Positions 6,943-15,531 of a DNA stretch of 31,368 bases are shown here, in pieces. The stretch's first letter is position 1. Each line of letters begins with the position of its first letter. The position numbers were made by a program, and so were the translations under genes. The DNA comes from JBBRCX01 sp038204465. GTDB lineage: Bacteria; Planctomycetota; Phycisphaerae; Tepidisphaerales; Tepidisphaeraceae. The notes under the pieces were generated by a model. The model saw only the letters and a program-made list of their open reading frames with translations. It ran no database searches and was not told the DNA's origin. The stretch covers positions 1-31,368 of the forward strand of contig JBBRCX010000058.1 of NCBI GenBank assembly GCA_038204465.1, in the 5' to 3' direction.

Positions 6943-9516
6943 ATGAGCTTATCGCAGGCGCCTTCTGAACGGTGCGTCCGGGTCGACCTCCACTGCCATA
7001 GCGACGCCAGCAACAAGGCTGCCGAGGCGGCGCTCAACGCGATCAACTGCCCGGAGTGCTACAGCGAACCGGAAGAGGTCTACGCGCAGGCGCATCGGCG
7101 CGGGATGGACTTCGTCACGATCACCGATCATGACAGCATCGACGGACTGCTGCGGCTTGGGGCGCGCGGTGGCGTGTTTGTCGGCGAGGAGGTCACCTGC
7201 TGGTTCCCGGAGGATGAGTGCAAGCTGCACCTGCTGGTCTGGGGCATTTCCCGCGAAGACCACGCCGCGCTGCAGGCCGCGGCCCGCGACATTTATGAGG
7301 TGGCGAATTACGTCGAGCGGCACCGCATCGCGCATGCGGTGGCCCATCCCATCTACCGGCAGAACGACAAGCTGGAGCGATGGCACCTGGAGCGGCTGCT
7401 GCTGATGTTCAAGGGTTTCGAGTGCCTGAACGGCGCTCACAGCCGACTACATCGCGAGGCGTTTGAGCCATTGCTCGACGGTCTGGGCGCGGAGCAGATC
7501 GAGAAGCTTTCCAAGCTGCACCGCATCGCGCCGCGCTGGCCCGAGCCATGGAAGAAGGCCCGCACCGGCGGCAGCGACGACCATGGGCTGCTGAACATCG
7601 GGCGCACCTGGACGCAGTTTCCCGATCACGCGCGGAGCAGCGACGAGATTCTGGAGTGCCTGCGGCGGGGTGACTGTTCGCCTGGCGGCGAATCGGGGTC
7701 GAGCGCGAAGCTGGCGCATACCTTTTACAGCGTCGCCGTGCGCTACTACAGCCGGCACATCCTGGCGCCGGTTGCGCCGCCCAACCTGATCACGTCGATC
7801 CTGCAGACGATAGCCGGGGAGCGGCAGCCGCCTTCGAGTACCGTGCTGGCAAGGTTGGCCCTGAAGCAGAAGCTCAAGCAGGCGCGGAACCGGTTGCTGT
7901 CGCCTTTGGCGCGGCTGCGTCGTGGAAGCGCCAGCGCAGCGGACGCGCAACATCAGGGAACGGGGATTCTCACGAAGGTGTTTCTGTCGTCTGCCCGCAA
8001 CCGGCTGGACGATCACGACGCCCTGCGGGCCGCGCTTGTGAAGGGCCTGCCGCCGCTGGGCGAGCATGAGGAGATGTTCCGGTTTGTCTCGTCGATCAAC
8101 CGCGACGTGAGCGAAGGCCTTGCGGCAGCCATCTCGAAGTCGGTGGATGACGCGAGCTTCACCAACCTGTTTGACGCCATTGCGGCGATCCTCGCGCAGC
8201 AGTTCGTGCTGGCGCCCTACTACTTCGCGGTGTTCCACCAGAACAAGGAGCGTCACCTGCTTCGCCAGATCGCAGGCAGATCGGCGCCGACGGACCCCGC
8301 GCGGCTTCGGCTGGGGCTGTTCACCGACACGCTGGACGACGTGAACGGCGTGGGCCGGTTCCTGCGCGACATGGCGTCCGCGGCCCGGGCGGCCGGGCGG
8401 ACGTTCGTCATTCACACGTGCACGGCGGAGCCGAAGTTTGACGTGCCGGGACGGCGCAACTTCGTTCCGCTGCTTTCGCGGCCGCTGCCGTACTACGGAG
8501 AGCTACGGCTGAACCTGCCGCCGGTGCTGGAGGTGCTGCACTGGGCGGACGAGCAGCAGTTCGACGCGATCCACGTCAGCACGCCGGGCCCGATGGGATT
8601 GTGCGGCTGGCTGGCGGCGAAGATGCTGCGCGTGCCGCTGCTGGGCACGTATCACACGGACTTTCCCGCGTACGTGAACCGGCTGACGGGCGATCACCGC
8701 GTGACCAACGGCGCGACGGCATACATGCGCTGGATGTATGGACAGATGTCGAGCGTCTTTTCGCGGAGCAAGGCGTACCGCTTCACGCTGCGCGATTTGG
8801 GCGTGCGTGAATTGGACATCGTTACGCTGCCCGCTGGGGTCGACACGGAGAAGTTCAACCCCCTTCGAGGCGATGCCGGCGTGTGGCGCGAGCATGGAGT
8901 GAACGAGCCGCGCCGGCTTCTTTACTGCGGGCGCGTCAGCGTCGAGAAGGATTTGCCGATGCTTGTGGAAATTTTCCGCAGGCTCTGCGCCGTACGGCGG
9001 GACATCGCGCTGGTGGTTGCCGGGGACGGGCCGTATCGCTCGAAGATGACGGCGGAGTTGTCGGGCTTGCCGGTCTACTTTTTCGGTTATCAGAACGATG
9101 AGATGCTGGCCCGGTTTTATGCGGCGAGCGACCTGTTCGTCTTCCCGTCGCGCACCGACACGCTCGGTCAGGCGGTGATGGAAGCCCAGGCTTGCGGCCT
9201 GCCGGCGCTGGTCAGCAACGAGGGAGGGCCCAAAGAGATCATCTCCGACGGCACGACGGGAGTGGTGCTGCCCGCCGGCGACGCAGACCGATGGGCGCGC
9301 ACGATCGACGAACTGCTCGATGATGAGCCGCGGCGGAAGCACATGTCGGAGCTGGCCGCGCAGCGCTGCGCCCGGTCCTCGCTGGAGAGAACATTCGAGG
9401 TCTTCTGGGAGCAGCACGTGAGGGCCGTCGAGCAACAACATGAGCAGAAGTTGCCGAGCGACCGCTCGCTTGCCGGCGCAGCGGCGACGGCTGAAACGTC
9501 GGTAGCGCGGTTATAA
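6943..9516 (+). CDS. Fusion of PHP-family phosphoesterase domain and GT4 glycosyltransferase
   Basis: An 857-aa cytoplasmic-type protein with no signal peptide. Residues about 13-225 form a PHP metallohydrolase domain: DLHCHSD (H17, H19), TITDHDS (61-67), a conserved His in VAHPIY and GGSDDHGL near 210, the usual metal ligands. Residues about 225-450 are an unassigned, mostly helical linker. From about 453 a GT-B fold family 4 glycosyltransferase follows (GLFTDTLDDVNGVGRFLRD, TYHTDFP, LLYCGRVSVEKDLP, FPSRTDTLGQAVMEAQACG), like the MgtA/SQD2/PimB group that uses nucleotide-sugar donors. The start ATG is supported by GAGGA 6 nt upstream. The PHP part may hydrolyse a phosphoester in the same pathway, but donor, acceptor and product are unknown. 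A GC-rich hairpin follows the stop. Confidence 0.9.
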   Translation: MSLSQAPSERCVRVDLHCHSDASNKAAEAALNAINCPECYSEPEEVYAQAHRRGMDFVTITDHDSIDGLLRLGARGGVFVGEEVTCWFPEDECKLHLLVWGISREDHAALQAAARDIYEVANYVERHRIAHAVAHPIYRQNDKLERWHLERLLLMFKGFECLNGAHSRLHREAFEPLLDGLGAEQIEKLSKLHRIAPRWPEPWKKARTGGSDDHGLLNIGRTWTQFPDHARSSDEILECLRRGDCSPGGESGSSAKLAHTFYSVAVRYYSRHILAPVAPPNLITSILQTIAGERQPPSSTVLARLALKQKLKQARNRLLSPLARLRRGSASAADAQHQGTGILTKVFLSSARNRLDDHDALRAALVKGLPPLGEHEEMFRFVSSINRDVSEGLAAAISKSVDDASFTNLFDAIAAILAQQFVLAPYYFAVFHQNKERHLLRQIAGRSAPTDPARLRLGLFTDTLDDVNGVGRFLRDMASAARAAGRTFVIHTCTAEPKFDVPGRRNFVPLLSRPLPYYGELRLNLPPVLEVLHWADEQQFDAIHVSTPGPMGLCGWLAAKMLRVPLLGTYHTDFPAYVNRLTGDHRVTNGATAYMRWMYGQMSSVFSRSKAYRFTLRDLGVRELDIVTLPAGVDTEKFNPLRGDAGVWREHGVNEPRRLLYCGRVSVEKDLPMLVEIFRRLCAVRRDIALVVAGDGPYRSKMTAELSGLPVYFFGYQNDEMLARFYAASDLFVFPSRTDTLGQAVMEAQACGLPALVSNEGGPKEIISDGTTGVVLPAGDADRWARTIDELLDDEPRRKHMSELAAQRCARSSLERTFEVFWEQHVRAVEQQHEQKLPSDRSLAGAAATAETSVARL

Positions 9517-9642
9517 AAAGCGCGTCAGGTTTTAGCCAGGCATTTCGAACTCGATTTACCCCCCCCGCGTAGTGTTGGCAGAGGGTTAGTTCGTGGTGTC
9601 TTCCGGAGGAGAAACGCGGATCATCGACCCTCGACAGAGCGT

Positions 9643-9673
9643 GGCGGGGTGGGCGTTTTTTGCCCGCCCCGCC
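9643..9673 (+). terminator. Hairpin after the PHP-glycosyltransferase gene
   Basis: A 12-bp stem, GGCGGGGTGGGC / GCCCGCCCCGCC, with one G-T pair and a T-rich loop (9655-9661). Only a weak T-run (CTTTC) follows. It is probably a terminator, possibly bidirectional, although a REP-like palindrome is an alternative. It lies just upstream of the nfeD promoter. The rest of 9517-9754 holds no gene. An isolated GGAGGA at 9605-9610 has no start codon behind it. Confidence 0.5.
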
Positions 9674-9713
9674 GCTTTCATTGTGCGCGGCTGCTCCAAA
9701 GGCGGAGGGGCCT

Positions 9714-9719
9714 TATAAT
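9714..9719 (+). promoter_or_regulatory. -10 element upstream of nfeD
   Basis: A perfect TATAAT with no clear -35 at 16-18 nt upstream. The predicted start near 9726 leaves a leader of about 29 nt before the nfeD ATG. Confidence 0.5.
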
Positions 9720-9754
9720 TCGCTTTGCCCGCCAGCCGCTCTTAAAATGCGGCG

Positions 9755-11302
9755 ATGGGGTGTAAAGCAATTCTCAATTCGTTTCTCGCCGCGATGGTGC
9801 TGCTGGCGTGTTCGTTTCAGACGGCACGCGGACAGCCGGCGCAGAGCGGTTCAGCCGCGCCGGACCGCAACAAGACGGTTGTCATCAAGCTGTCGGGGAC
9901 AGTTGATGACTACAACCGCGACGCGCTGCTGCGGCGCTTCCGCGAGGCGCGAACGCTCGGCGCTGGAACGATCATCCTGCAGCTCGACACCTACGGGGGC
10001 CTGGTTACCGCGGGCCTGGACATCTCGCGTTTCATCAAGAATCAGACCGACCTTCACACGATTGCATTCATCAACGACAAGGCGATCTCCGCGGGCGCCA
10101 TGATCGCGCTGGCGTGCGATGAGATCGTGATGACGCCGAGCGGAACGCTGGGCGACTGCGCGCCGATCGAAGTGTCGCCGCAGGGCGGCATGCAGACCAT
10201 GGGCGATACGGAACGCGGGAAGATCGAGAGCCCGATCCTGGCTGACTTCCAGGAGAGCGCCGAACGCAACGGCTATGACCCGCTGGTCGCGAGCGCAATG
10301 GTTTCGCTTCCGTACTCGGTCTATTGGGTGCAGAACGGATCGGATCAACGGAAGTTCGTCGACGCCGCGGCGCACAAGACGCTCACGGGCGACGGTTGGC
10401 AGGCGGTCGAAGGGGTCCCGAATCCAATCGACGACGAGAAGCACCTGCTGACGGTGCACACGGATCTGGCGACGAAGATCGGGCTGGCGAAGGGAATCGC
10501 AAGCGGCGCCGAGGCGTTGGCGGCCCAGCGGGGCCTGAGCATCCGGGCGACCCTGGCTCCGGGCGCGGGCGAAGGGCTTGTCGCGCTTTTGAGCGGGAGT
10601 TTCGTGCGCTTGATCCTGCTGACGATCTTCCTCCAGAGCCTGTACATCGCGCTGCACGTGCCGGGTCATGGGGCGGCGGAAGCGGTGGCAACGCTGAGCC
10701 TCGCACTGCTGGTGGGAATTCCGCTGCTGACCGGGTATGCGCAGTGGTGGGAGATCGCGTTCATCTTCGGCGGGCTGGCGCTGATGGCCTTTGAGATTTT
10801 CGTTTTCCCCGGTCACGGCGTGTCGCTGATCGTTGGGATGATCATGGTGCTGTTCGGGCTGGTCATGACCTTCGCGGGAAACGCGGGGAGCCTGCCGGGA
10901 TCGTGGCGGCTTCCGGCGGTGTGGAGCGGGGTTGAAACGGGCGTGAAGGTTGTGGTTGGCGGGATGGCGTGCTCGGTGCTGTTGTCGCTCTGGCTGCGGC
11001 GTTATCTGCCGCGGATCCCGTATTTCAACCGGCTGATTCTTACCTCCACCAGCGGCGACCTCGCTTCCCCGGCGCGCAGCGCAACGACGGCGCCGCCGGC
11101 AGACACCTGGCCTTTCGTGGGGACGATCGGGCACGCGGCAACCGACCTGAAGCCCGGCGGCTCGGCCGAGTTTCCCTACGGGAGCGACACCCGGATCACC
11201 GCGGTAATCAGCGAAGCGGGATTCGTCCCCGCGGGAATGAAAGTCGCGGTGCGCGAAGTGCGGGGGAACAAGGTCGTCGTCCGGTCGATCCCCGGGGCGT
11301 AA
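9755..11302 (+). CDS. nfeD: NfeD family membrane serine protease (ClpP-class), long form
   Basis: A 515-aa membrane protein. Residues 1-26 form a signal sequence. LLAC at 16-19 could be a lipobox, while ARG-QP near 26 could be a signal peptidase I site. A truncated S49/ClpP-class protease domain follows (about 40-265): LQLDTYGGLV, then the nucleophile region KAISAGAM with Ser112, and Lys156 as the likely dyad lysine by comparison with the archaeal 1510-N protease. A hydrophobic region with about four TM helices (roughly 280-420) precedes a C-terminal NfeD OB-fold domain (about 450-513, GTIGHAATDLKPGGSAEF). NfeD is classically encoded next to a flotillin/stomatin-type partner, as here with floA 94 bp downstream. 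Its role in membrane quality control or microdomains is inferred from the family. Confidence 0.93.
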   Translation: MGCKAILNSFLAAMVLLACSFQTARGQPAQSGSAAPDRNKTVVIKLSGTVDDYNRDALLRRFREARTLGAGTIILQLDTYGGLVTAGLDISRFIKNQTDLHTIAFINDKAISAGAMIALACDEIVMTPSGTLGDCAPIEVSPQGGMQTMGDTERGKIESPILADFQESAERNGYDPLVASAMVSLPYSVYWVQNGSDQRKFVDAAAHKTLTGDGWQAVEGVPNPIDDEKHLLTVHTDLATKIGLAKGIASGAEALAAQRGLSIRATLAPGAGEGLVALLSGSFVRLILLTIFLQSLYIALHVPGHGAAEAVATLSLALLVGIPLLTGYAQWWEIAFIFGGLALMAFEIFVFPGHGVSLIVGMIMVLFGLVMTFAGNAGSLPGSWRLPAVWSGVETGVKVVVGGMACSVLLSLWLRRYLPRIPYFNRLILTSTSGDLASPARSATTAPPADTWPFVGTIGHAATDLKPGGSAEFPYGSDTRITAVISEAGFVPAGMKVAVREVRGNKVVVRSIPGA

Positions 11303-11396
11303 GCAAGTCGTAAACGAGCGGATCATTGACGAGGCGGCGGCTCGAAGCTGCCCTGGACCCAAACGCGGTCGGGCGCAACCGACAGAGGAACTGTTC

Positions 11397-12413
11397 ATGT
11401 TCATGCTTGCTGCTGACATCTCCTGGCAACTCATCGCGACAGTGGTCATCGGGTTTTTCCTGCTGATCTTTTTTCTCGTCGCGTTCCAATTCATCGGCCT
11501 GTACATCCGTGCGCTGTTCAGCGGGGCCCGCGTCGGCTTCGTGGACCTGCTGGGGATGAAGGTGCGAAAAGTGAACCAGCTTGCGATCGTCAACTCGCGT
11601 ATCCAGGCCTCCCGCGCGGGACTGAACATTTCCACGCCGGAGATGGAGTCGCATGTGCTTGCCGGCGGCGACGTGCAGCGGGTGATCAACGCGATGATCG
11701 CCGCCCACAAGGCGAATATAGACCTTGGCTGGCAGACCGCGACGGCGATCGACCTTGCCGGGCGGGACATCCTCGACGCGGTGCAGACCAGCGTGAATCC
11801 GAAGGTGATCGACGTGCCCAACGCGACGATGGGCAGGACGACGATCGACGGCGTGGCCAAAGATGGAATCCAGCTGAAGGTGAAGGCGCGGGTGACGGTA
11901 CGGACGAACATCAAGAGCCTGGTCGGCGGGGCCACGGAAGAGACGGTGATCGCGCGCGTGGGCGAAGGGATCGTCAATGCGATCGGCTCGGCGCAGGACT
12001 ACAAGCACGTGCTGGAGAACCCCGACTCGATCTCCAAGGCGGTGCTGCTCAAGGGGCTGGACGCAAATACGGCTTTCGAAATTCTCTCGATCGACATCGC
12101 GGACATCGACGTGGGCGAGAACATCGGCGCGAAGCTGGCGGCGGACCGAGCGGAGTCGGACAAGCGGCGGTTCCAGGCGGAAGCCGAGCAGCGCCGCGCG
12201 ATGGCGATTGCGGCAGAGCAGGAGAACATCGCGACGGTGGCCGCCAACCGGGCGACGGTGGTACTGGCGGAGGCGGAGATTCCCAAGGCGATCGCCGACG
12301 CGTTTCGCAGCGGCAACCTGGGCGTGATGGACTACTACAAGCTTCGCAACGTGCAGGCCGACACGTCGATGCGCGAGGCGATCGCCAAGCCTGCTGACAT
12401 CGTGAAGACGTAA
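11397..12413 (+). CDS. floA: Flotillin-like protein FloA (YqfA/UPF0365 family)
   Basis: A 338-aa scaffold protein, close to the 331 aa of the Bacillus FloA. It has an N-terminal membrane hairpin or anchor (about residues 9-37, rich in I/F/L), then an SPFH/PHB-like domain (VDLLGMKVRKVNQLAIVNSR, IDLAGRDILDAVQTSVNPKVI, VKARVTVRTNIKSLVGGA), and a C-terminal Ala/Glu-rich coiled coil (AESDKRRFQAEAEQRRAMA). Family members form membrane microdomains and recruit signalling and secretion proteins. The SD GAGGA lies 7 nt before the ATG. It follows nfeD in the same direction, the conserved nfeD-floA arrangement, and is followed by two small genes probably in the same operon. Confidence 0.96.
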   Translation: MFMLAADISWQLIATVVIGFFLLIFFLVAFQFIGLYIRALFSGARVGFVDLLGMKVRKVNQLAIVNSRIQASRAGLNISTPEMESHVLAGGDVQRVINAMIAAHKANIDLGWQTATAIDLAGRDILDAVQTSVNPKVIDVPNATMGRTTIDGVAKDGIQLKVKARVTVRTNIKSLVGGATEETVIARVGEGIVNAIGSAQDYKHVLENPDSISKAVLLKGLDANTAFEILSIDIADIDVGENIGAKLAADRAESDKRRFQAEAEQRRAMAIAAEQENIATVAANRATVVLAEAEIPKAIADAFRSGNLGVMDYYKLRNVQADTSMREAIAKPADIVKT

Positions 12414-12455
12414 TCCTGGAAGCAGACATGGCGCGGCGGCGCTCGGCGGGGAGTC

Positions 12456-12854
12456 ATGGAAGAGCTGATCATCCTCATCGTCAGAGGGCTTATTCACCTG
12501 CTCGAGGGTGGAAAGCGGAAGCAGCAACCGGCGCCGCGATGGCAGCCTTTGCCGGGCACCGTCCTTCCGCTGCCCGCACCTCAGGGGGTTCCTGTTTCCG
12601 GCAGGCGCGGGACGGCGCGGAGAGGAATCTCGAAACGCGCGGCGTCGCCGCCACCCCCGCCCGTGCCCGCTCAGGTTGCTCCGCAAGCCGCTGACAAAAC
12701 GAGCCGCGGGGGAGTGACGACGGCGGCAAAGTCTCCGTCGCGCGCGGACGCTTCCACCGTCTCGACGTGGTTGAAACCGGCAACGCTGCGGTCGCAGTTC
12801 ATGCTGACCGAGATCTTCCAGAAGCCGTTGGTCCTGCGGCGGCCGCGGATTTGA
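12456..12854 (+). CDS. Small unknown protein with conserved C-terminal motif (copy A)
   Basis: A 132-aa protein, not recognised. It has an N-terminal hydrophobic helix (about 3-17, ELIILIVRGLIHLLEG), a basic and Pro/Ala-rich middle that looks disordered (about 20-98), and a C-terminal block at 102-128 that recurs in the next gene. The block reads roughly S-x-W-L-(K/R)-P-x-T-L-R-x-Q-F-x-L-T-E-I-F-Q-x-P-L-x-L-R, with 19 of 27 residues identical between the two. This suggests a short membrane-attached peptide whose tail binds a shared partner. It begins 42 bp after floA and very probably belongs to the nfeD-floA operon. GGGGAG sits only 2 nt before the ATG. Confidence 0.72.
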   Translation: MEELIILIVRGLIHLLEGGKRKQQPAPRWQPLPGTVLPLPAPQGVPVSGRRGTARRGISKRAASPPPPPVPAQVAPQAADKTSRGGVTTAAKSPSRADASTVSTWLKPATLRSQFMLTEIFQKPLVLRRPRI

Positions 12855-12869
12855 GAAACCGTCTCGCCG

Positions 12870-13469
12870 ATGAATCTTCTCCCGCTCATCCTCGCGCGTA
12901 GCCACGACGATCTGCGAGGGAAAATCGTCATCGCATTGGTTGTGTTGCTCGTCTGGGGACACGTGGCGCTGGCCCGCTTGATGAAAAAGCAGAAGCGCGA
13001 TCGGGTGAAGTTTGATCCGTTCGCGCCCCCAGCCGCAAGCAGGCAGATCCCGCCTCTGCCTCAACCGGGAACGGCGCGGCCGGGCCGAATCCCTCGATTG
13101 CCGCCTTCGATCCCGCGAAGGATGGCGAACCGTGTGGTGGGCGGGCTTCCGCCGCTGCCGCGGAGGACATCGACCGCGCGGGCGCCGATCATGGGGGCGA
13201 AACTGCAGCCGCCGAAGCGCGTGCGGCGCGTGGCAGCGGGTGCAGCGGCGATTCCTCTGCGACCCGTTTCAATTGAAGCTGTCGCCGAGAGGCGGATTCC
13301 GGTGAAGCCGCTAGCGGCGAATGCGCGGGCAGTGTCAGTGTCTTCGGTGGACGCGCGTGGGATGTCGGCGTGGCTGCGTCCCCACACGCTTCGGGCGCAG
13401 TTCATCCTCACGGAGATCTTCCAGCCCCCCTTGGCGCTGCGCGAGGCGGAGGAAGACGAATCGCAGTAG
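12870..13469 (+). CDS. Small membrane-anchored unknown protein with conserved C-terminal motif (copy B)
   Basis: A 199-aa protein, not recognised. A transmembrane helix lies at about 18-36 (GKIVIALVVLLVWGHVALA), followed by a basic cluster (MKKQKRDR), so the C-terminus should face the cytoplasm. A long Pro/Arg/Ala-rich, probably disordered segment follows (about 50-155). The C-terminal block at 165-191 is shared with the preceding protein (W168, P171, TLR, QF, LTEIFQ, PL, LR). The two genes are 15 bp apart and look like diverged tandem relatives. The gene ends 49 bp from the convergent mnmG stop. Its function is unknown. The operon position suggests a role with NfeD/FloA at the membrane. Confidence 0.72.
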   Translation: MNLLPLILARSHDDLRGKIVIALVVLLVWGHVALARLMKKQKRDRVKFDPFAPPAASRQIPPLPQPGTARPGRIPRLPPSIPRRMANRVVGGLPPLPRRTSTARAPIMGAKLQPPKRVRRVAAGAAAIPLRPVSIEAVAERRIPVKPLAANARAVSVSSVDARGMSAWLRPHTLRAQFILTEIFQPPLALREAEEDESQ

Positions 13470-13518
13470 TCGCGATGGATCAGCGGCGACCGGCGCTGGG
13501 CAGGTTTGATCGGTTGCC

Positions 13519-15444
13519 CTACCGTTTGGCGAGAGGAAGCGTTTGCATGGGTCGTGCGCTGCCCAGGTCATTCCGCTGCAGCCGGTCGAGATGGATTGCC
13601 AGGACGGTTACGTCGGCGGGGGTGATGCCGCTGATGCGCAGCGCCTGGCCGAGGTTTCGCGGGGTGAACTTGCTCAGCTTTTGCCGGGCCTCGTTGCGAA
13701 GCCCCATCACGGTCGTGTAATCAACCGACAGGGGGATCAGCTTGGCCTCCATTTTCGCGAACCGCTCGATCTGGCGGCCCTGCCGGGCAATGTAGCCTTC
13801 GTACTTCGCGCGGATCTCGATGAGGCGGCCGACCTCGCGCGGAATGCAGGCCAGCGCCGGGGTCGCGCCACTGTCCGCGAGGGAATCCCAACTGCTGTCG
13901 GCGCGGCGCAGCCAGTCGAAAGCGGCTGAATCGTCCCGGCGTGCTGCGCGCAGGAGCGCGACGCCGCTTTCGATGGAGTCGCGGCGCGCGCAGAACCGCT
14001 GCCAGCGATCGGCGTCCACGAGACCGAGCTCGCGTCCGATGGGCGTGAGGCGCTCGTCGGCATTGTCGTTGCGCAGGTGCAGGCGGTGCTCGGCCCGGCT
14101 GGTGAACATGCGGTACGGTTCGATGGGCGGCTTGGTGACGAGGTCATCGATCAAGACGCCGATATAGGCCTGGTCGCGGCGGAGAACGAAGCCGGCATTG
14201 CCTGTGGCGACCTGCTGCGCGGCGTTGACGCCGGCGACGATGCCCTGGGCCGCGGCCTCTTCGTAGCCGCTGGTTCCGTTGATCTGCCCAGCGAGGAACA
14301 GCCCGGCGATCGGCTTGGCCTGCAGCGTGGAGTCGATCTGCGTCGGCCAGACCATGTCGTACTCAACCGCGTACCCGTAGCGAAGAATCCGTGCGTCCTG
14401 AAGGCCCGGGACGAGCCGAACGATCTGGTCCTGCACATCGGCCGGCAGCGAGGTGCTGATTCCATTGCAGTAGATCTCGTCGGTGTCGAGGCCTTCGGGC
14501 TCGAGGAAAATCTGGTGGCGCTGCTTATCGGCGAAGCGAACGACCTTGTCTTCGATGCTCGGACAGTAGCGCGGTCCGGTGGAGGCGATCTGGCCGCTGT
14601 ACATCGGCGCGCGGTGGAGATTGGCGCGGATGATTTCGTGGATGGCGTGGTTCGTTCCCGAAATCCAGCACTCGACCTGCGGCAGCCGCGGCGACCATTG
14701 GGTGGAGGACCCGGGCCGAGCATTCGAAGGCGGATACTCGTTGATGTAGGAGAACGGCATGGGTGCGTCGTCGCCGGGCTGGGGCTCGAAGGCGGCGAAG
14801 TCGATGCTCTGCCGCTGGAGCCGAGGGGGGGTTCCGGTCTTCAGGCGGCCGAGCTCGAATCCGAGGCGCGCGAGGCAGCCGGACAGGCCTGTGGCGGCGG
14901 CCTCACCGACCCGGCCGCCTTCGGTCCTGCTCTCTCCGGTGTGCATCAGGCCGCGCAGGAAGGTGCCGGTGGTGACGATGGCCGCGCGGCATCGCAGTCG
15001 GGGGCCGCCGGCCAGCACGATCGCGCTGACGCGTGGCCTTGCGGGCGCCGGCGCGCGCTCGACTTCGATCTCGGCCACCTCACCGGCGATGATTTCCAGA
15101 TTCGGGCAAGTGTGAAGGAGGCGCTGGACTTCGCGGGCATAGCGATACTTATCCGCCTGGGCCCGCGGCCCCCAGACGGCCGGACCCTTGCTGCGGTTGA
15201 GCATGCGGAACTGGATGCCGGTGTTGTCGATGGCGAGTCCCATCAACCCGCCGAGGGCATCGACTTCGCGCACCATCTGCCCCTTGGCGAGCCCGCCGAT
15301 CGCGGGGTTGCAGGACATTTGGCCGATCTTGGAGGCGTCGAGGGTCAACAACGCGGTGGACGCGCCGAGGCGAGAGGCGGCCCATGCAGCCTCCGCGCCT
15401 GCATGGCCGCCACCGATGACGATGATGTCGTAAGAATCCTTCAT
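13519..15444 (-). CDS. mnmG: tRNA uridine-5-carboxymethylaminomethyl modification enzyme MnmG (GidA)
   Basis: A 641-aa FAD enzyme that, with MnmE, installs the cmnm5 group on wobble U34 of certain tRNAs. It has the N-terminal Rossmann FAD motif IIVIGGGHAGAEAAWAAS, then SCNPAIGGLAKGQMVREVDA, NRSKGPAVWGPRAQADK, a second dinucleotide motif region LFLAGQINGTSGYEEAA, and the C-terminal helical MnmE/tRNA-binding domain (DYTTVMGLRNEARQKLSKF). The length is typical (about 620-650). ATG 15444 is preferred over the in-frame GTG at 15450, and neither has an SD. It is single and monocistronic here, convergent with copy B of the small genes. mnmE is not in the window. Confidence 0.97.
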   Translation of the reverse strand: MKDSYDIIVIGGGHAGAEAAWAASRLGASTALLTLDASKIGQMSCNPAIGGLAKGQMVREVDALGGLMGLAIDNTGIQFRMLNRSKGPAVWGPRAQADKYRYAREVQRLLHTCPNLEIIAGEVAEIEVERAPAPARPRVSAIVLAGGPRLRCRAAIVTTGTFLRGLMHTGESRTEGGRVGEAAATGLSGCLARLGFELGRLKTGTPPRLQRQSIDFAAFEPQPGDDAPMPFSYINEYPPSNARPGSSTQWSPRLPQVECWISGTNHAIHEIIRANLHRAPMYSGQIASTGPRYCPSIEDKVVRFADKQRHQIFLEPEGLDTDEIYCNGISTSLPADVQDQIVRLVPGLQDARILRYGYAVEYDMVWPTQIDSTLQAKPIAGLFLAGQINGTSGYEEAAAQGIVAGVNAAQQVATGNAGFVLRRDQAYIGVLIDDLVTKPPIEPYRMFTSRAEHRLHLRNDNADERLTPIGRELGLVDADRWQRFCARRDSIESGVALLRAARRDDSAAFDWLRRADSSWDSLADSGATPALACIPREVGRLIEIRAKYEGYIARQGRQIERFAKMEAKLIPLSVDYTTVMGLRNEARQKLSKFTPRNLGQALRISGITPADVTVLAIHLDRLQRNDLGSARPMQTLPLAKR

Positions 15445-15465
15445 ACGCACGCTAGACTACAGGCG

Positions 15466-15495
15466 AATATACGGTTGCTGCAGGGCGAAAAACAA
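15466..15495 (-). promoter_or_regulatory. Probable mnmG promoter
   Basis: On the minus strand TTGTTT (15490-15495), an 18-nt spacer and TATATT (15466-15471). The predicted start near 15459 gives a leader of about 15 nt. Confidence 0.4.
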
Positions 15496-15531
15496 CGACC
15501 CGGGCGCGACCGGATACGATGTTCGCTGCCC

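Noticed and set aside
9559..9567. Run of C residues as a slippery or phase-variable tract
   Set aside because: It lies between genes, 190 bp before the nfeD start, and outside any promoter spacer. It is only a possible sequencing weak spot.
9851..13064. Long minus-strand open frames (708 and 618 aa) across nfeD, floA and the small genes
   Set aside because: They are antisense to genes with clear domains and SD sequences. Their composition is Arg/His-rich with no motifs.
14077..15531. Upstream extension of the zinc-ribbon protein frame over mnmG
   Set aside because: This part is antisense to conserved mnmG. The family starts at the MRRRLF position (15532).
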